A stretch of 64,000 nucleotides of DNA from Nelumbo lutea (lineage: Eukaryota; Streptophyta; Magnoliopsida; Proteales; Nelumbonaceae): positions 143,859,017-143,923,016 of the forward strand of contig JAKGHH010000001.1 in the NCBI GenBank assembly GCA_022828595.1, in the 5' to 3' direction. The translations under genes were made by a program, and so were the position numbers. Of this stretch, positions 1 to 11,874 are shown piece by piece. Below the pieces are notes generated by a model. It made no database searches. It was not told the origin of the DNA and saw only the letters and a program-made list of their open reading frames with translations. Each line of letters opens with the position of its first letter. Positions within the stretch are counted from its first letter, which is position 1.

Positions 1-48
1 TGCCTATGACTGCGCCGCAGTGTGCTGCCAGGCGGTGTGTCCATAACA
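1..48 (-). mobile_element. LTR terminus of a second, inverted copy of the 16875-20700 family
   Basis: The first 48 bases match, with several changes, the reverse complement of the start of the LTR at 19832. They run from a cctatgac..gcgccgc block to a terminal ccataaca. The LTR of this family begins TGTTATGG, so an element on the minus strand has its 5' LTR edge at about position 48 and the rest of it lies outside the window. It is more diverged from the two LTRs at 16875-20700 than they are from each other, which suggests an older insertion. Seen directly; the family assignment is inferred from the match. Confidence 0.7.
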
Positions 49-59
49 GACCTTTTTTG

Positions 60-262
60 TGTACCACAAATAAATAAAAAAAAAACAAGTCCAATCTCCC
101 AGGTGGCCTCCATGGATAAGTTCTGATTAAGCGCTTTTGCAGGTAATGGGCAATCACTGTATGGATGGTGAATGTGAGTGAAATTTCTATTTTTGTTAGC
201 TTTGCAAGTTTTGTTGTCCCATTTATGTTTTGCTTCACATTCATAATTCTCATCACTTTGTT
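60..262 (+). repeat. Direct duplication, copy 1 (partner 1379-1575)
   Basis: This block shares a series of landmarks with 1379-1575: a taaataaat run, caatctcc, gcaatcactgtatgga, gtgagtgaaatttctatttt, ttgttagctttgcaag and cacattcataattctca. The copies differ by scattered substitutions and indels. No coding content was recognised. It looks like an old local duplication or two copies of a dispersed repeat. Confidence 0.75.
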
Positions 263-1378
263 AAGGTTCAATGAGTTTTTGAAACACTCAAAGTTGGTCA
301 TCCACCAAAACAAGGATCTTTAGAAGAACATATCCACTGCAACGAAAAGGAGAGATTTTCTTTTCCTCTTTTACCGTAACAAGAAAGTATCAGTAACAGG
401 ATTGCTTAAGACTGCTTAACACATGACAACTTCCCAACTTCAAAAATGGCTGCGAAACAAAGGACTCTCATGTGCAACGTCAAGGCAACAAGGTACCTCA
501 TCTTTTCTTTTTCGCTTTTCCCTTTATAAGAAGAGTAATTGAAAAATAAAATTGATTGTTTTCTACACTATATATTAGTTTTGCTGAAAGGCTACATTCT
601 ATTTTTCCCCCTTTTAGTTTATGTGTCATGTGTATCTTCATCTAAACTCAAACCATCCGATTGATCATTTGGTATTTCTTATTTTATTATCTCAATGTAA
701 ACTCCTTCCACACATCCTTGCATTTTTCTTCTTTCAGCGGTGATTTTTTTATTTCTTTCTTTACTCGTTTCCATGACATGGGATGTTCATGTTATTATTT
801 TTTTTCAGAAAATGAATTTTTTTCTAATTTCTTATCTCACAATGCAAACTTCTTCCAAACATTAAATTCATGCATTTCCATATCCTTAAAAAGTTCTTTT
901 GCTATCCATTTCCATGAAACATGATGTGCATGCCATTATTTCTTCTGAAAATTAATGTGTTCTTTTTTGTTTGGATTGAATAAAAGAACGTATTAAATCA
1001 AGAAATTTAATTTGATTCCATTTCTAGGAAACATAGGGTTCAATTATGAGTCTATGATACTGGAAAAACATATAAGCAATCAACCAGTGTCACAAAAGTG
1101 ATAACCAATAAGGTGGTATTCATCAAAATTCACCAGGGGGTTTGATTGGCCAAAGATCTTTTGGAATCATACCTTTCCAGCAAAACAAGATCAAGACTGT
1201 TACTATCAGAGTATTAAATAAAGCACTATGTGCAAAATCTTATATTCGCATTGGTAATTTCATCACCTTCTACATTGCATTAGTCATACACAGTCCTTAT
1301 TGTATATGCAGCATGAAAAGACTAATACTTAGCTAGAATAAATTTGTTTCATTCGAGGATAATGGAACCATTTTCATC

Positions 1379-1575
1379 TACCATAAATAAATGAGAATAA
1401 CTTGTTCAATCTCCTGGGTGAGTGAAATTTCTATTTTGTTTAGCTTTTATAGGACATGACAATCACTGTATGGAAATTGAATGTGAGTGAAATTTCTATT
1501 TTTGTTAGCTTTGCAAGTTTGGTTGTTTCATTTATGTTGTGTTTCACATTCATAATTCTCAGCAATTTCTGTTAA
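1379..1575 (+). repeat. Direct duplication, copy 2 (partner 60-262)
   Basis: Second copy of the block at 60-262 in the same orientation. Inside it the gtgagtgaaatttctatttt motif occurs twice (about 1419 and 1482), so this copy also has a small internal duplication. Confidence 0.75.
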
Positions 1576-3587
1576 TGCATGACAGGTTTTCCACTAATAA
1601 AACAATGCTTCTGGTAGTGGTCACTTGCCAGCATAATTTTCTTCAGTTCTTTCTTTTTTCTGAATCCACATCAATATTATCAGCTACTACATCATATCAA
1701 CCTCAATCCCTTTGTCATTGCTTGATGTGACTTTTATTGTATGTATGATAATTGGGTCTGGACTCTGTAACTTTTCTATTGCATGTATATTAAACATGTG
1801 TACTTGTTTTCTGCTTCTGGACATTAGGTGATTAAGCTCCCAGAAGGCCAGAACCACCATCTCCTTTCCAGAATGTTTCTGTGCAATAGGGTTGAATGTG
1901 ACAAAGGTCTTTACCATTTATTCCACAAAAATCCAGAAATTAATTATAATGGTTCCATGTATCTTCTTTACTTTATCAAAAGGCTATTAAAGAGGGTCTT
2001 GGGAGGGGTATACTGGGTGCGGTCCTAACCTTCTACTCCAAAGGCTATTACCCAATCTTCTTTACTATGTAGAAAGTACAATGATGAAAATAAGAATAAG
2101 GTTTATCCCCATTTACTCTTCTACTCAACTTTTTATTATAAATGACAGTTCTATGACTAAACATAGCCGTTATTGTCCTCTAGTCATTATGTTACTATAA
2201 CTGGTTTGGGGGAATTTCTTCACAGATGTGAATTTTCCAACTGTGACCATGAGGTCACCCGAGGAGATATATTCAAATTGATTGAAGTTGATGGAGCTGC
2301 AATGCATGTGTCTGTTCAAAGATACAAACCTATTCAGGATGCATGCATCTGATTAAATTTTCAGGTCTGTAATGTTATTTACTGAAGCATGTCTAGGAGT
2401 AAATTTTTTATGCACTTTCAACAACATATAGAGTTGATGTATGGATAAACCAGTTTCAAGATGATGACTGAGAATAGGTTTCAATGTTTGGTGGTTAGCA
2501 AATGCGCTGATTGTACACCCAAAACCTTGCAGTATAATTTCTCCCTTATTGATGATATTAAATATTGTTTGATATTACTCCTGTAATTGAATTTCTGTTT
2601 AAATGTTGTTTATTATATATAGTTACATACTGGTCAAGAAAAAGAAAAACAAGATTATCACTCTTATTTCTGCCATTCAAATATGTGTTTAAGTATCTGA
2701 CATTCCTGTCACTAAATTTAGTAGTTTGTATCCTCTTGTCAGTAAATCAGTAAATCACCAATACCATACAAATCTTCTTATGCCCTATGATCACCTCTGA
2801 GGTCTTTCCTTGTATTGAGATTGATACAGCCATATGCATTAGTACAAATATATGTGGTTATTGCTCCTAAGGTGTAAACTAACCAACATAAGACCATACC
2901 TGACAATCTCTGTAATTTTACAGCGCATGTTTGTGCCTAGATATGGGTAGAAGATAAATTGGATTTTGGAACATAGATGGATTTCTATAGAACCAGCAGT
3001 TGTAGCTTAGCAAAACAGAGTTGGATGCATTTCAAGGATACTGGACAGTGGGCTAAAATAAAATGAAATATTTTATCTTCAGGCATGTCTTCAAGGTTAG
3101 ATTTTTATCTACTTGCATTTTAAATAATAAAAAATTCAAGGCACAGATGACTAAGAACTCAGGGAGAAATCCATCTTATACAAAACTTTTGGAAACTCAA
3201 ATTTGCCTTGTGTAGTTTTACTATATACCAACATTGTAATTTGGAGCAAGACTTCAAGAGTATACTTTTTGTCTGTGTAATAAGAATGAATACTGTTTTT
3301 TTTTTTTTTCTTTCCAAAAGAAAAGGAAGAATACTGTGGCTTAATATTGTAGAAACATATCTAAATGGATACTCATTCTTTTTCTATTGATGCAAAGTTG
3401 GGAGTTTGTGGACAACTTGGTAAACCATTTCTGAGAGCAAGCTTATGTCTTAGAGAAGGGTGTAAAATTAGAACATAAATGCATTTTTATTAAATAGAAA
3501 ATGTCATGCAAGAAATAGTTAGATGCAAGCAAGGGGCCAGGGTGAGACTTTGCAAGTAACAAATTTGTAAGAATCATATTGTCTTGA

Positions 3588-4640
3588 CTCGTTACTCTTT
3601 GCTAGAACTAAACAGAATGTATGAAGAATAGATTACCTCCTATATTTTGTTAATACTTAGTGATCTGTTTTAGAAACACAAACCATATAATGAATAAGTT
3701 CCAAGACTGATATAATTTTTTTTGACAGGGTTGAAAAAATTTTCAACCAAGAGTTTGACATCTTTATGAGGTGAATCCAAAGCACCATATATGATATACC
3801 AGTGAAATATCATAGGATGTCTTTGTTTTCTGATGCATATTCAGAAGTTATGATAGACCATACTCTTTCCTCTGAGTTGATACCTTGTCTTTTTTAATAA
3901 AAAATCCGGTGTGTTTTGTTTTCGAAAGTACTGAACAAACACCCCAAAAGAGAGTGCTAAAACCCACATAGCAGTCCCCTATTACAATGCTGTGCAAAAG
4001 AAATTGCCCCTGGTTGACCCTTGTTTAGCTAAAATATCAGCCAAGCCATCGGCTGGCCTTCTAAATGTCAGCCATGTCAGCCACAAAATTATGTCCATAG
4101 TCCATACCCTCAAGTTTCCTTCCTACATCCACTAAACTTCTCTCAATGGCCTTCCATCCACTGTATTTTGTTTTGATGAAATTAGATCCTATTCTGGATG
4201 CGGTGTTGTTGCTAGAGATGTTGTCTTATTTTGGCAGGAGGTCCTGGGAAATTAGTTCCCGTTAAAGTGATGGTTCAGCTGAAATGGTCATTTGGCTGAA
4301 GCTCATACTTAAAGCATGGCGGGATCCTATAGGAGTGTGACAATGGAGCTCTTAGGGACTAGCTTAAATTTTAACCCCTAAGGTTTGGTTGCAACTTCCA
4401 GCTTCCTTTTGCTAAATGATATTGGAGGGTTAAGGTAGTTGCTTTTGCCATTTCCAAATTGAAATATCTGTCTGGTTATGAATTAAACTGTTACTTGAGA
4501 TACATGGATTACTACTTTTCAACCTTTTTCAATAATTTATTAAGATTGTATTTTAATGTTTAATTTAGATGAGAATCATTGTAATTATTTCAATACCACA
4601 TTCCTTTCCTTTCTTTTCTTTTCCTCATAGAAACTTTGTT
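3588..4640 (+). repeat. Tandem segmental duplication, copy A (partner 4950-5747)
   Basis: Collinear matches with 4950-5747 include tagaactaaacaga, the tatattttgtta block, gaggtgaatccaaagca, aagtgatggttcag and gatttggttgcaa. Copy A carries about 300 extra bases (roughly 3845-4150) that are absent from copy B. Both copies have an AG acceptor-like site before the aagtgatggttcag block (ggcag|gaggtcc in A, cgcag|gaagttc in B), so the unit may come from the last intron and 3' end of a former gene. No conserved reading frame identifies that gene. Confidence 0.7.
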
Positions 4641-4949
4641 CTTTATATCTTGGGTGTTGAGCGCTTCAAAATTGTAAGACCTACACCCGGTTTCACTGGA
4701 CCTATCAAAGTGAATAATCTTCTTACAGAGGGAACATTCTGTTCATTGAAAATAAAGGGAAGGTGATTCTTAAAATCTGCTTGCATCCTTCGATTAGAAT
4801 GATAGTCTAGTTTGGACTCTTGATGGTAAATGTAATTTTACCATCAAATCAGCCTAATTTTCTCACTAAGTCATGCAAGCACTTGATGCACCAGTTAGCT
4901 CATCGGGGGTGTAGTCATCTCCTTACTAAACAGAAACTTTGGGTCATTC

Positions 4950-5747
4950 ATACTCTTTGTTAGAACTAAACAGAAACTTTGAAGAACAGATTACCTGCTA
5001 TATTTTGTTATCTTTAATATTCTATTTCTTTCCATATCCATCCATTGCAGAAGTAACTGTTCCAGAAACACCAATCATCCAATGGAGAAGTTTCAAGACT
5101 GAAATTTTTTGACAAGAGTGAAAAATTCTTCTGCCAAGTATTTTGACATCTCTACGAGGTGAATCCAAAGCATCATGCAAGAGAAATAAATATCATGACA
5201 TATATTTGTTTTCTGATGTTTTATCTTTCTGAATACAAAATCAATTCTATTTTCTTATGACAAAATTAGATACCATTCTTGATATGGTGTTGTTAATAGA
5301 GGTGTTGGTTTTTCTTGTTTTCGCAGGAAGTTCTTTGAAATGAATTCCTCTTAAAAAGTGATGGTTCAGATAAAATGCTCCTTGGCTGAAACTCATACAA
5401 AGCATTCCTGGTTCTTACTCGAGTTTGAGAATGGAGCTCTTGGGGGCTGGCATAAGTTCTAATCCCTGAGATTTGGTTGCAATGCTTACCCTCCTTTTTT
5501 TTATGACATTTGGAGGGTTAATGAAGTTCCTTTTCCATTTCCAAATTGAAATGTCTGTCTACTTAGGAATCTAGTATCTGAGTTTAGTTGTAAGCAAAAA
5601 ACTGCTTGTGGTACTGAATTGTTACATGGGTTTCTATTTTTCATCCTTTTATCAAAATTGCATTTTAATGTTTTTTTTGGATGAGAATCAAATAATATGA
5701 GAATGATTTTCTTCTTCCTTTTTTTCCTTCATTGAAACCTTGAGATC
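4950..5747 (+). repeat. Tandem segmental duplication, copy B (partner 3588-4640)
   Basis: Shorter second copy in direct orientation about 1.36 kb downstream of copy A. Similarity ends near 5747 in a gaaacctt block equivalent to 4628 of copy A. Many substitutions and small indels imply an old event. Confidence 0.7.
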
Positions 5748-6199
5748 CAAATTAACCAAGGCCGCCTTTGGTATGAACCATTCAATTGTGGGCTATGGTC
5801 CTCCAAGGTCGCTAATATGATGCCTATGGTCCTTAAAACCTAGGCCCAAGAATAAGGATGGCATCTTGGCAACTTGGGACCTCACCATCCAACTCCAGTC
5901 CTGAGAGCCTAGGATTTTTATTGGAGTTTCCAAGCTGTAGCCCAGGAGGCTGGATTTCACACCACGGCCTGCATAATTATTTTCATTCCACCGCATCAAT
6001 AGTCAAGCATTGATATCTATGTTCAAAATCTTGGGATCCATTTCATAGGTTGGATGGGCATTGTATCTTATATACTATTGTGCTCCGAGCCCATAGAGCA
6101 CCGGTAGAGTCTTTTCATATATTGGCATGGTGTACCTTCTCCTTGCATCTTCATTATACATTCAAAGCCATGAGTCCCATTGGAATGAACAAGAAGAGA
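5748..6199. other. Junction DNA before the gypsy element; no 5' LTR seen
   Basis: About 450 bases between the tandem duplication and the first recognisable gag reading. I see no copy of the LTR at 14382-15274, no primer-binding site and no gene. The gypsy element is therefore truncated on its 5' side, with the break somewhere in or next to this stretch. Confidence 0.6.
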
Positions 6200-6855
6200 A
6201 TTTCTTTTTCACGCAGGTCTTCACCTCCCACTTCGTCATCAGTAAGAGGTGCCCGAGGACCCAAAAAAGCCTTTTCAGCATAGTCTAGAGGGAAGGCAGA
6301 GTCTATCCGGAACTATGTCAAATGGTTCAATGACGCTTGCTTACAGATACCCGATCTAGACCTTGCAGTTCGGCTCACTGCGGCCAAGCGTGGCATCACC
6401 CACAAGGAGTTCAAATGGCACGTGGTTGTCAACCAATTCAAGACCGTTATCGAGTTCATCGAACTCGTAGATCGATTCATAGGGACAGAGGGGGAGATCA
6501 ATCAGAAAGGGCGATCAGGCCCTTGAAAAAAAGAAAAAGGGAACCGGAGCCCTTGGCTCCAAGTGACAACAAGAAGAAGAAGGACCAAGCTCAGGGGGCA
6601 AGGCCGAGTCAGCCTTTCTGAGCTTCGACAGCAGAAAGGGACTACATGCCCATCAACACGAAGCGGGCCGAGATCCTCATGGCAATCAAGGATGCCCCAT
6701 ATATGAAGTGGCCACCTCGGCCTAAGGCCGACCCCAATGTTAGGAATAAAATTTGTATTGTAGTTTTCATAGAGACCACGATCATAGTACCGAAAACTGC
6801 AAGAACCTCTGCGACAAGATAGAAGAACTTATCCGTCACGGATATCTGAGAAATT
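6200..6855 (+). pseudogene. gag remnant of the Tat-like retrotransposon
   Basis: From about 6210 the translation resembles the gag core of plant Tat/Athila elements: FTSHFVISKR, then ESIRNYVKWFNDACLQIPDL from about 6300 in a shifted frame. Farther down, HRDHDHSTENCKNL (about 6770) and EELIRHGYLRNFVQ (about 6820-6860) correspond to the gag C-terminal zinc-knuckle-like region of this clade. Frameshifts and stops (for example near 6283, 6525 and 6621) split it, and the first part of gag is missing. Confidence 0.75.
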
Positions 6856-7611
6856 TTGTACAGCATAATAATAATAATAACGCAGGTCAGCACGGGGAGC
6901 AGAGTAAAGAAGCTCCTGAGTCCAGCAGACAAGCAGAACAATCGTAGAGGTAGCCTCTCGATGAGAGACCAGTCCGGTCATGTAATTGTCGGAGGATCAA
7001 TTGTCGTGGGCTACACTTCGGCAGCAGCTCAGTCATCAGCCCGCGAGGCTGCCAGGGAAGAGCTTAACCCCCCGAAGCGGCCAAGGGTGGAGGAACCGAT
7101 CTTCTTCATAGAAGATGATGCGCAAGGGGTCCATTATCCCCATGACGATGCGCTAGTCATAAAGATAAAGATCAATGACTTCGAGGTTAGGCATGTTCTA
7201 GTCGACTCGGACAGCTCGGCAGACATTCTCTTCAAGGCAGCCTTCGATCATCTACAGCTCCAGGAAAGCAACCTAAAGCCCGCAAACACTCCACTCGTAG
7301 GATTCAGCGGTGAGGAGGTCAGGCCTTTAGGGAGAGTCACTGTACCTGTGGAGGTCGGCACTTGGCCTAGTGTGGTAAGGCTCAACCATGAGTTCCTGGT
7401 GGTCGCGACCCCCTCCCCATACAATGCAATAGTAGTTCAGCCCATCACCTACGCCTTACGAGCAGTAGTCTCCACCTACCACCTGACAATGAAGTTCCCT
7501 ACAGACTTCGGAGTTGGAGTGATGCAAGGTGATCATCTTGAGTCCCGCAAGTGCTACGTAGCCGCCCTCAAAGGAAAAGCCAAGGTAGCAGACGACCTCG
7601 AGCTAGAATGA
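6856..7611 (+). pseudogene. Aspartic protease region of the Tat-like retrotransposon
   Basis: A 251-codon open frame. Residues from about 80 onward resemble the retropepsin domain of Tat-clade gypsy elements: VLVDSDSSADIL (the catalytic Asp motif, usually D-G/T-G-S in functional copies), followed by LVGFSGEEVRPLGRV and FPTDFGVG. The DSDS form departs from the usual D-[TG]-G-S and may be inactivating. Translation stops at 7611, before RT, so the polyprotein is broken. Confidence 0.78.
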
Positions 7612-7749
7612 CCTGCGGAGCAATTTGCGGAGTGAGCCACACCTATCGAAGAGACCATTCCCGTCCCAGCTTCGGCAGAGGACCCAACTCGGGTACTTCA
7701 GATCGATGCTTCTATTGAGGAACCCCTGCGGTCTCAACTCGTAAGTTTA

Positions 7750-9056
7750 TAAATAAAAAAAATTTAGATGTTTTTGCATGGTCAGCGGTAGAAATGCTTG
7801 GCATAGACCCCAACATTATAACTCATAGGCTCAACACTGATCCTGTAGTTAGGCCCGTTAGACAGAAGAAACGCAACCTAGCCCCAGAGCGATAGAGGGC
7901 AGTCAACGATGAGGTTGGGAAGCTCCTTGCAGCCGATTTTATCAGGGAAGTTCATTACCCAAGCTGAGTGGCCAACCTCGTTCTGGTGAAAAAGGCTAAC
8001 GGTAAATGGCGCATGTGCGTCGACTACACCGACCTGAACCGAGCTTGCCCAAAGGACAGCTTCCCACTTCCCAGGATCGACTGTCTAGTGGACGCGACCT
8101 TGGGGCACGAGTTGCTAAGATTCCTGGACGCCTATTCGAGCTACAATCAGATCAGGATGGACCCAACTAATGAAGAGAAAACTACCTTCATAACCGAGTT
8201 TGGCCTGTACTGTTGCAAGGTCATGCCCTTCGGGTTGAAAAATGTTGGGGCCACTTTTCAGAGACTTGTAAACAAAGTTTTAAAGCCACTAATTGGCATA
8301 AAAGTAGAGTGTTATGTAGATGATATGGTCGTCAAAACCCAATTCTCACATGAATTAATACAAGATTTACATTTAGTTTTCAAAATTTTGCATAGATTTA
8401 ATATGAAGCTAAACCCCAACAAGTGTGTCTTCGGTGTCACCTCGGGTAAATTCCTAGGGTACATCGTTAATCAACGAGGCATTGAGGCCAACTCGGACAA
8501 AATTAAAGCCATCCTAGAAGTGAGACCACCCCGAAAACTAAAGGAGGTTCAAAAGCTGAATGATCGGTTAGTCGCTCTGAGCCGCTTTATGTCCAAATCA
8601 GCAGATCGCTACCTGCCCTTCTTTAAGGCCATAAAAAGCAAAGGCTTTGAATGGACCAAAGAGTGCCTGCTCGCGTTCAACGAGCTCAAAAGGCACCTCA
8701 CCAGCATCCCAGTCATAACCCGACCCAAAGTGGGAGATGTTTTAGAGCTATACCTCTCAAAAAGCGACGAGGTGGTCAGCTCGGTACTAATAAGAGAAGT
8801 AGATCGGGTCCAACGACTCGTCTATTATGTCAGTAAAGTGTTGCAGGGAGGAGAAACAAGGTACCCAAAGATAGAAAAGTTAGCCTATGCCCTGGTCATA
8901 GTAGCCCGGAAGCTTCGCCCGTACTTCCAAGCTCACATCATCGTTGTCCTCACCAACAAACCTCTGAGGCAAGTCTTGCTTAAGCCCGAGGTCTCGGGAA
9001 GGCTGACAAAGTGGGCCATCAAGCTCAGCGAATACGAACTCCAGTATAAACCATGA
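7750..9056 (+). pseudogene. Reverse transcriptase and RNase H of the Tat-like retrotransposon
   Basis: The RT homology starts near 7770 (an AWS-A-EMLGIDP block in another frame), is interrupted by a stop at about 7965, and then runs open for 362 codons. Visible RT blocks are WRMCVDYTDLNRACPKDSFP, FLDAYSSYNQI, VMPFGLKNVGATFQRLV and the polymerase active-site YVDD (about 8314). RNase H follows with LELYLSKSD, LVYYVSKVL and YPKIEKLAYALV. The frame ends in TGA at 9056. Copies DNA from element RNA in functional relatives; here it lies between broken protease and integrase regions. Confidence 0.9.
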
Positions 9057-9249
9057 ACTGCTATCAAGGCCCAAGCCTGAGCAGATTTCGTCGCAGAATG
9101 CACCTTCAGCTCCGAAGTCCCTAGACCGGTGGAAACACGAGTCCCCAACGCGAGTGAGCCCGGGGTTCCCAGGCTGGTTGAGCTCGAGCCACATGAAGTA
9201 GCAACCAGTGCGGAGTGCGGCATCTCTCCTAGTTAAGCCAAGCGCGAAC

Positions 9250-9700
9250 TAGGACGAGGAACCCTGGATCCTTCACGTAGATGGCTCGTCAAACCGGCAG
9301 GGCAACGGAGCTGGGATCGTTCTGTACGGGCCAAGCATTGTGAAACTGGAGTACGCACTACGCTTTGAGTTCACGGCATCAAACAACGAAGCAAAGTACG
9401 AGGCGCTGCTAGCCGGGCTGGATCTGGCAAAGGAAGTGAAAGCCAAGCACATCGTCGTCTGCAGTGACTCTTAGCTCGTGGTCAATCAGGTTCTGGGTGA
9501 GTACAAAAGCTCGCGAGCCAACCATGGTACCATACTTAGCCAAAGTAAGAGGGGCTCTGCTCAACTTCCAATCATAATGCATCCAACAAATCCCGAGATC
9601 AGAGAACACTGAGGCTGATGCCCTATTATGGTTAGCCAGCACGGGAGACAACACCATGAGGACTGTGTATATAGAAAACTTGCCTCGGCCTAGCATTCTC
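9250..9700 (+). pseudogene. Second RNase H-like domain of the Tat-like retrotransposon
   Basis: In a plus-strand frame from about 9262 the translation reads WILHVDGSSNRQGNGAGIVL, then LEYALRFEFTASNNEAKYEA and VVCSDS, followed by a TAG (about 9472) where a Q is expected before LVVNQV. This matches the additional archaeal-type RNase H of Tat elements, with D, E and D residues of the active site recognisable. The in-frame stop and a later frameshift make it non-functional. Confidence 0.72.
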
Positions 9701-9879
9701 AGGGGGTAGAGGAGGTCGCTCCTGTCGTTCAAGCAAAGCCGAGATGGATTGATCCGCTCACGAGCTTTCTGCTACATGAGGCCCTCCTTGCAGATCGTAA
9801 TACCACCAAGAGGGTAGAGCGCTAGGCAGCCAGATACGTCATGATAGACGAATGGATGTACCGAAGATCCTACACTCTC

Positions 9880-10830
9880 CCCTGCTTGCGACCTTCTGAA
9901 GCCGAGCTCGTCCTTCGCGATACTCATGAGGGCCTGTGCGGTGGACACCTGGGTGTAGAGCCCTCGCTCAGAAGGCACTACAACAAGGGTATTACTGGCC
10001 AATGATGAAAGCAGATGCAACCAAACTTGTTAAAAAATGCGACAAGTGTCAGAAGCATGCCAACATCCACCACCGACTTGCCACCGACCTAAAGTACATC
10101 ACTAGCCCGTGGACATTTGCACAATGGGGGATTGACTTACTCGGACCATTCCCACTGGCTATAGAACAATGGAGGTTCCTAGTGGTAGCGGTTGACTACT
10201 TCACAAAGTGGGTCGAAGCTTAACCTCTTGCAACAATCACAGTCCGGAATGTGCAGAACTTCTTTTGAAAGAACATAATGTGTCGTTTCGGATTACCTCG
10301 GGTACTGATCTTTGACAATGGTAAGTAGTTTGGAGACATCAAATTCCAAAAACTGGTGCCAAGACATGGGAATTTAGTAGAATTTCACCTCAGTGGCGCA
10401 CCCTCAGGAAAACGGTCAAACGGAAGTCACGAACAAAGCTATGATGACAAGGGACTATGGGCAGACAAGCTAAGGGACTATGGGAAGACGGAGCTGCCCA
10501 GTGTATTATGGGCCTATCGTACACGAAAAAGGCCGCTACAGGAGAGACCCCCTTCAACCTCACCTACGGCACTGAAGTAGGCATTCCGGTAGAGATCGAA
10601 ATCCCCTCGTTGAGACTGGAAGCGTATGATGACCAGGAGAATGAAGATGAGCTACGTACCAACCTCGATTTACTTGACAAAGTACGGGACCTCGCATACA
10701 TCAGGACCGCAACCTACTAGCAAAGGGTAGCTCGGTACTATAACACCAGGGTCAAGAAGCGGGCACTCCGCATCAGTGACCCGGTTCTTCGTAAGGTTAT
10801 GGTGCTTGAGCCCGGTGTTGGTAAGATCGG
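9880..10830 (+). pseudogene. Integrase remnant of the Tat-like retrotransposon
   Basis: The zinc-binding HHCC region is split over two frames: a HEGLCGGHLG block near 9930, then KKCDKCQKHANIHH near 10035. The catalytic core follows with PWTFAQWGIDLLGPFPLA and VAVDYFTKWVEA, then a TAA at about 10221. The GLPRVLIFDNG block (about 10290) and a PQENGQTE-like block (about 10405) are out of frame with it. The C-terminal part shows TGETPFNLTYGTE and LDLLDKVRDLAYIR. The joining enzyme is thus broken in several places. Confidence 0.82.
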
Positions 10831-11289
10831 TCTGAATTGGTAAGGACCTTACTGAGTGAAGCGAGTGCTCGGGGAAGGAACATACGAGCTCGAAACTTTG
10901 GAAGGGAAACGAGTACCTCAGGCATGGAATATTGTCAACTTAAGGCAGTATTACCTATAAACAACCGAGTGGACCACGTGTCACTCTCAGAGCCTAAGGG
11001 CCAAGGTGCCGAGCTAACAAAGACCTCGACGCAATAAAACCCAGTCGCTCCTATGACATGGGCGAACTCCCGGAGCAGACCATGAGTCGCTCTCAGGACT
11101 TAAGGGCCAAAACGCCGAACTAACAGATTCCGGCATAATAACCTAGCCGCCTCTATGACACGAACGAATTCTAAGGGTGGCTGAACCCACTCCCCTCCCG
11201 GACAAGAGGCTAAAAAACCGAGCTGACCAAGGAGCTCGGCACCACAGTACACAATGTGTCGAGGGTACAAGCAAACCAATAGATTCCGC

Positions 11290-11705
11290 AATGCTTAACT
11301 CGCCTTGGCGTATGCCAGAAGACAGTTTGGGCACATGCCTTACTATGCCTTACTATCAGTCACCTCGGTGTATGCCAGTAAATAGTTCAGGCACATGCCT
11401 TACTATGCCTGTCAATCACCTCGGTGTACGCCAGAAGACAGTTCAGGCACATGCCTTACTGTCAGTCACCTCGGTATACGCCAGAAGACAGTTCGGGCTC
11501 CTGCCTTACTATGCCTTACTGTCAGTCACCTCGGTGTACGCCAGAAGACAGTTCGGGCACATGCCTTACTGCCAGTCACCTTGGTATACGCCAAAAGACA
11601 ATTTGGGCACATGCCTTACTATGCCTTACTGTCAATCACATTGGTGTACGCCACAAGACAGTTCGGGCATGTGCCTTACTATGCCCTACTATGTCAATCA
11701 CTTAG
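11290..11705 (+). repeat. Minisatellite in the gypsy 3' region, about 7 imperfect units
   Basis: A unit of about 50 or 60 bases (cctcggtgtacgccagaaga, then cagttcgggcacatgcctta, and an optional actatgcctt block) recurs from about 11296 to 11700. Unit starts are visible near 11361, 11419, 11470, 11530, 11579 and 11638. Spacings of about 58, 51, 60, 49 and 59 reflect presence or absence of the optional block. The overlapping ORFs here in all three plus frames come from the repeat and are not genes. Confidence 0.9.
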
Positions 11706-11874
11706 CACACACAACCATGATAGCTTGGATAAAACAACACTTCGGGAAAGATCAATTTCATTAACAAGTAAGTTTTGTACAACGAGCTTCACAAAAAAAA
11801 AAAGAAAAAACAACTACAAAGACTGAGCTCGCAGGCTCGAAATATAAAGGCCATCACTTCGGGGGATCTTCATC

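Larger units (their letters stand above)
49..3587. other. Intergenic DNA, no recognised gene
   Basis: No ORF here resembles a protein I know. One exon-like stretch follows a cttcacag acceptor at about 2226. It reads open for about 40 codons, including EVTRGDIFKLIEVDG, and ends in TGA at about 2350. I cannot place it in a family. Another short open stretch begins with ATG at 423 and meets a possible donor (gtacctc) at 491. Either could be an exon remnant of a lost gene or chance. A duplicated block is listed separately. Confidence 0.5.

Noticed and set aside
661..924. 87-codon Phe/Ser-rich ORF
   Set aside because: Composition follows the T-rich sequence (ttcttt words); no domain or conserved motif.
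5810..5830. atgatgcc near 5818 as the left target-site copy of the gypsy element
   Set aside because: The five-base atgcc match is too short to trust and no LTR sequence follows it.
11290..11705. CRISPR-like regular repeats
   Set aside because: Units are contiguous and imperfect without unique spacers, and lie in a plant retrotransposon; this is a minisatellite.
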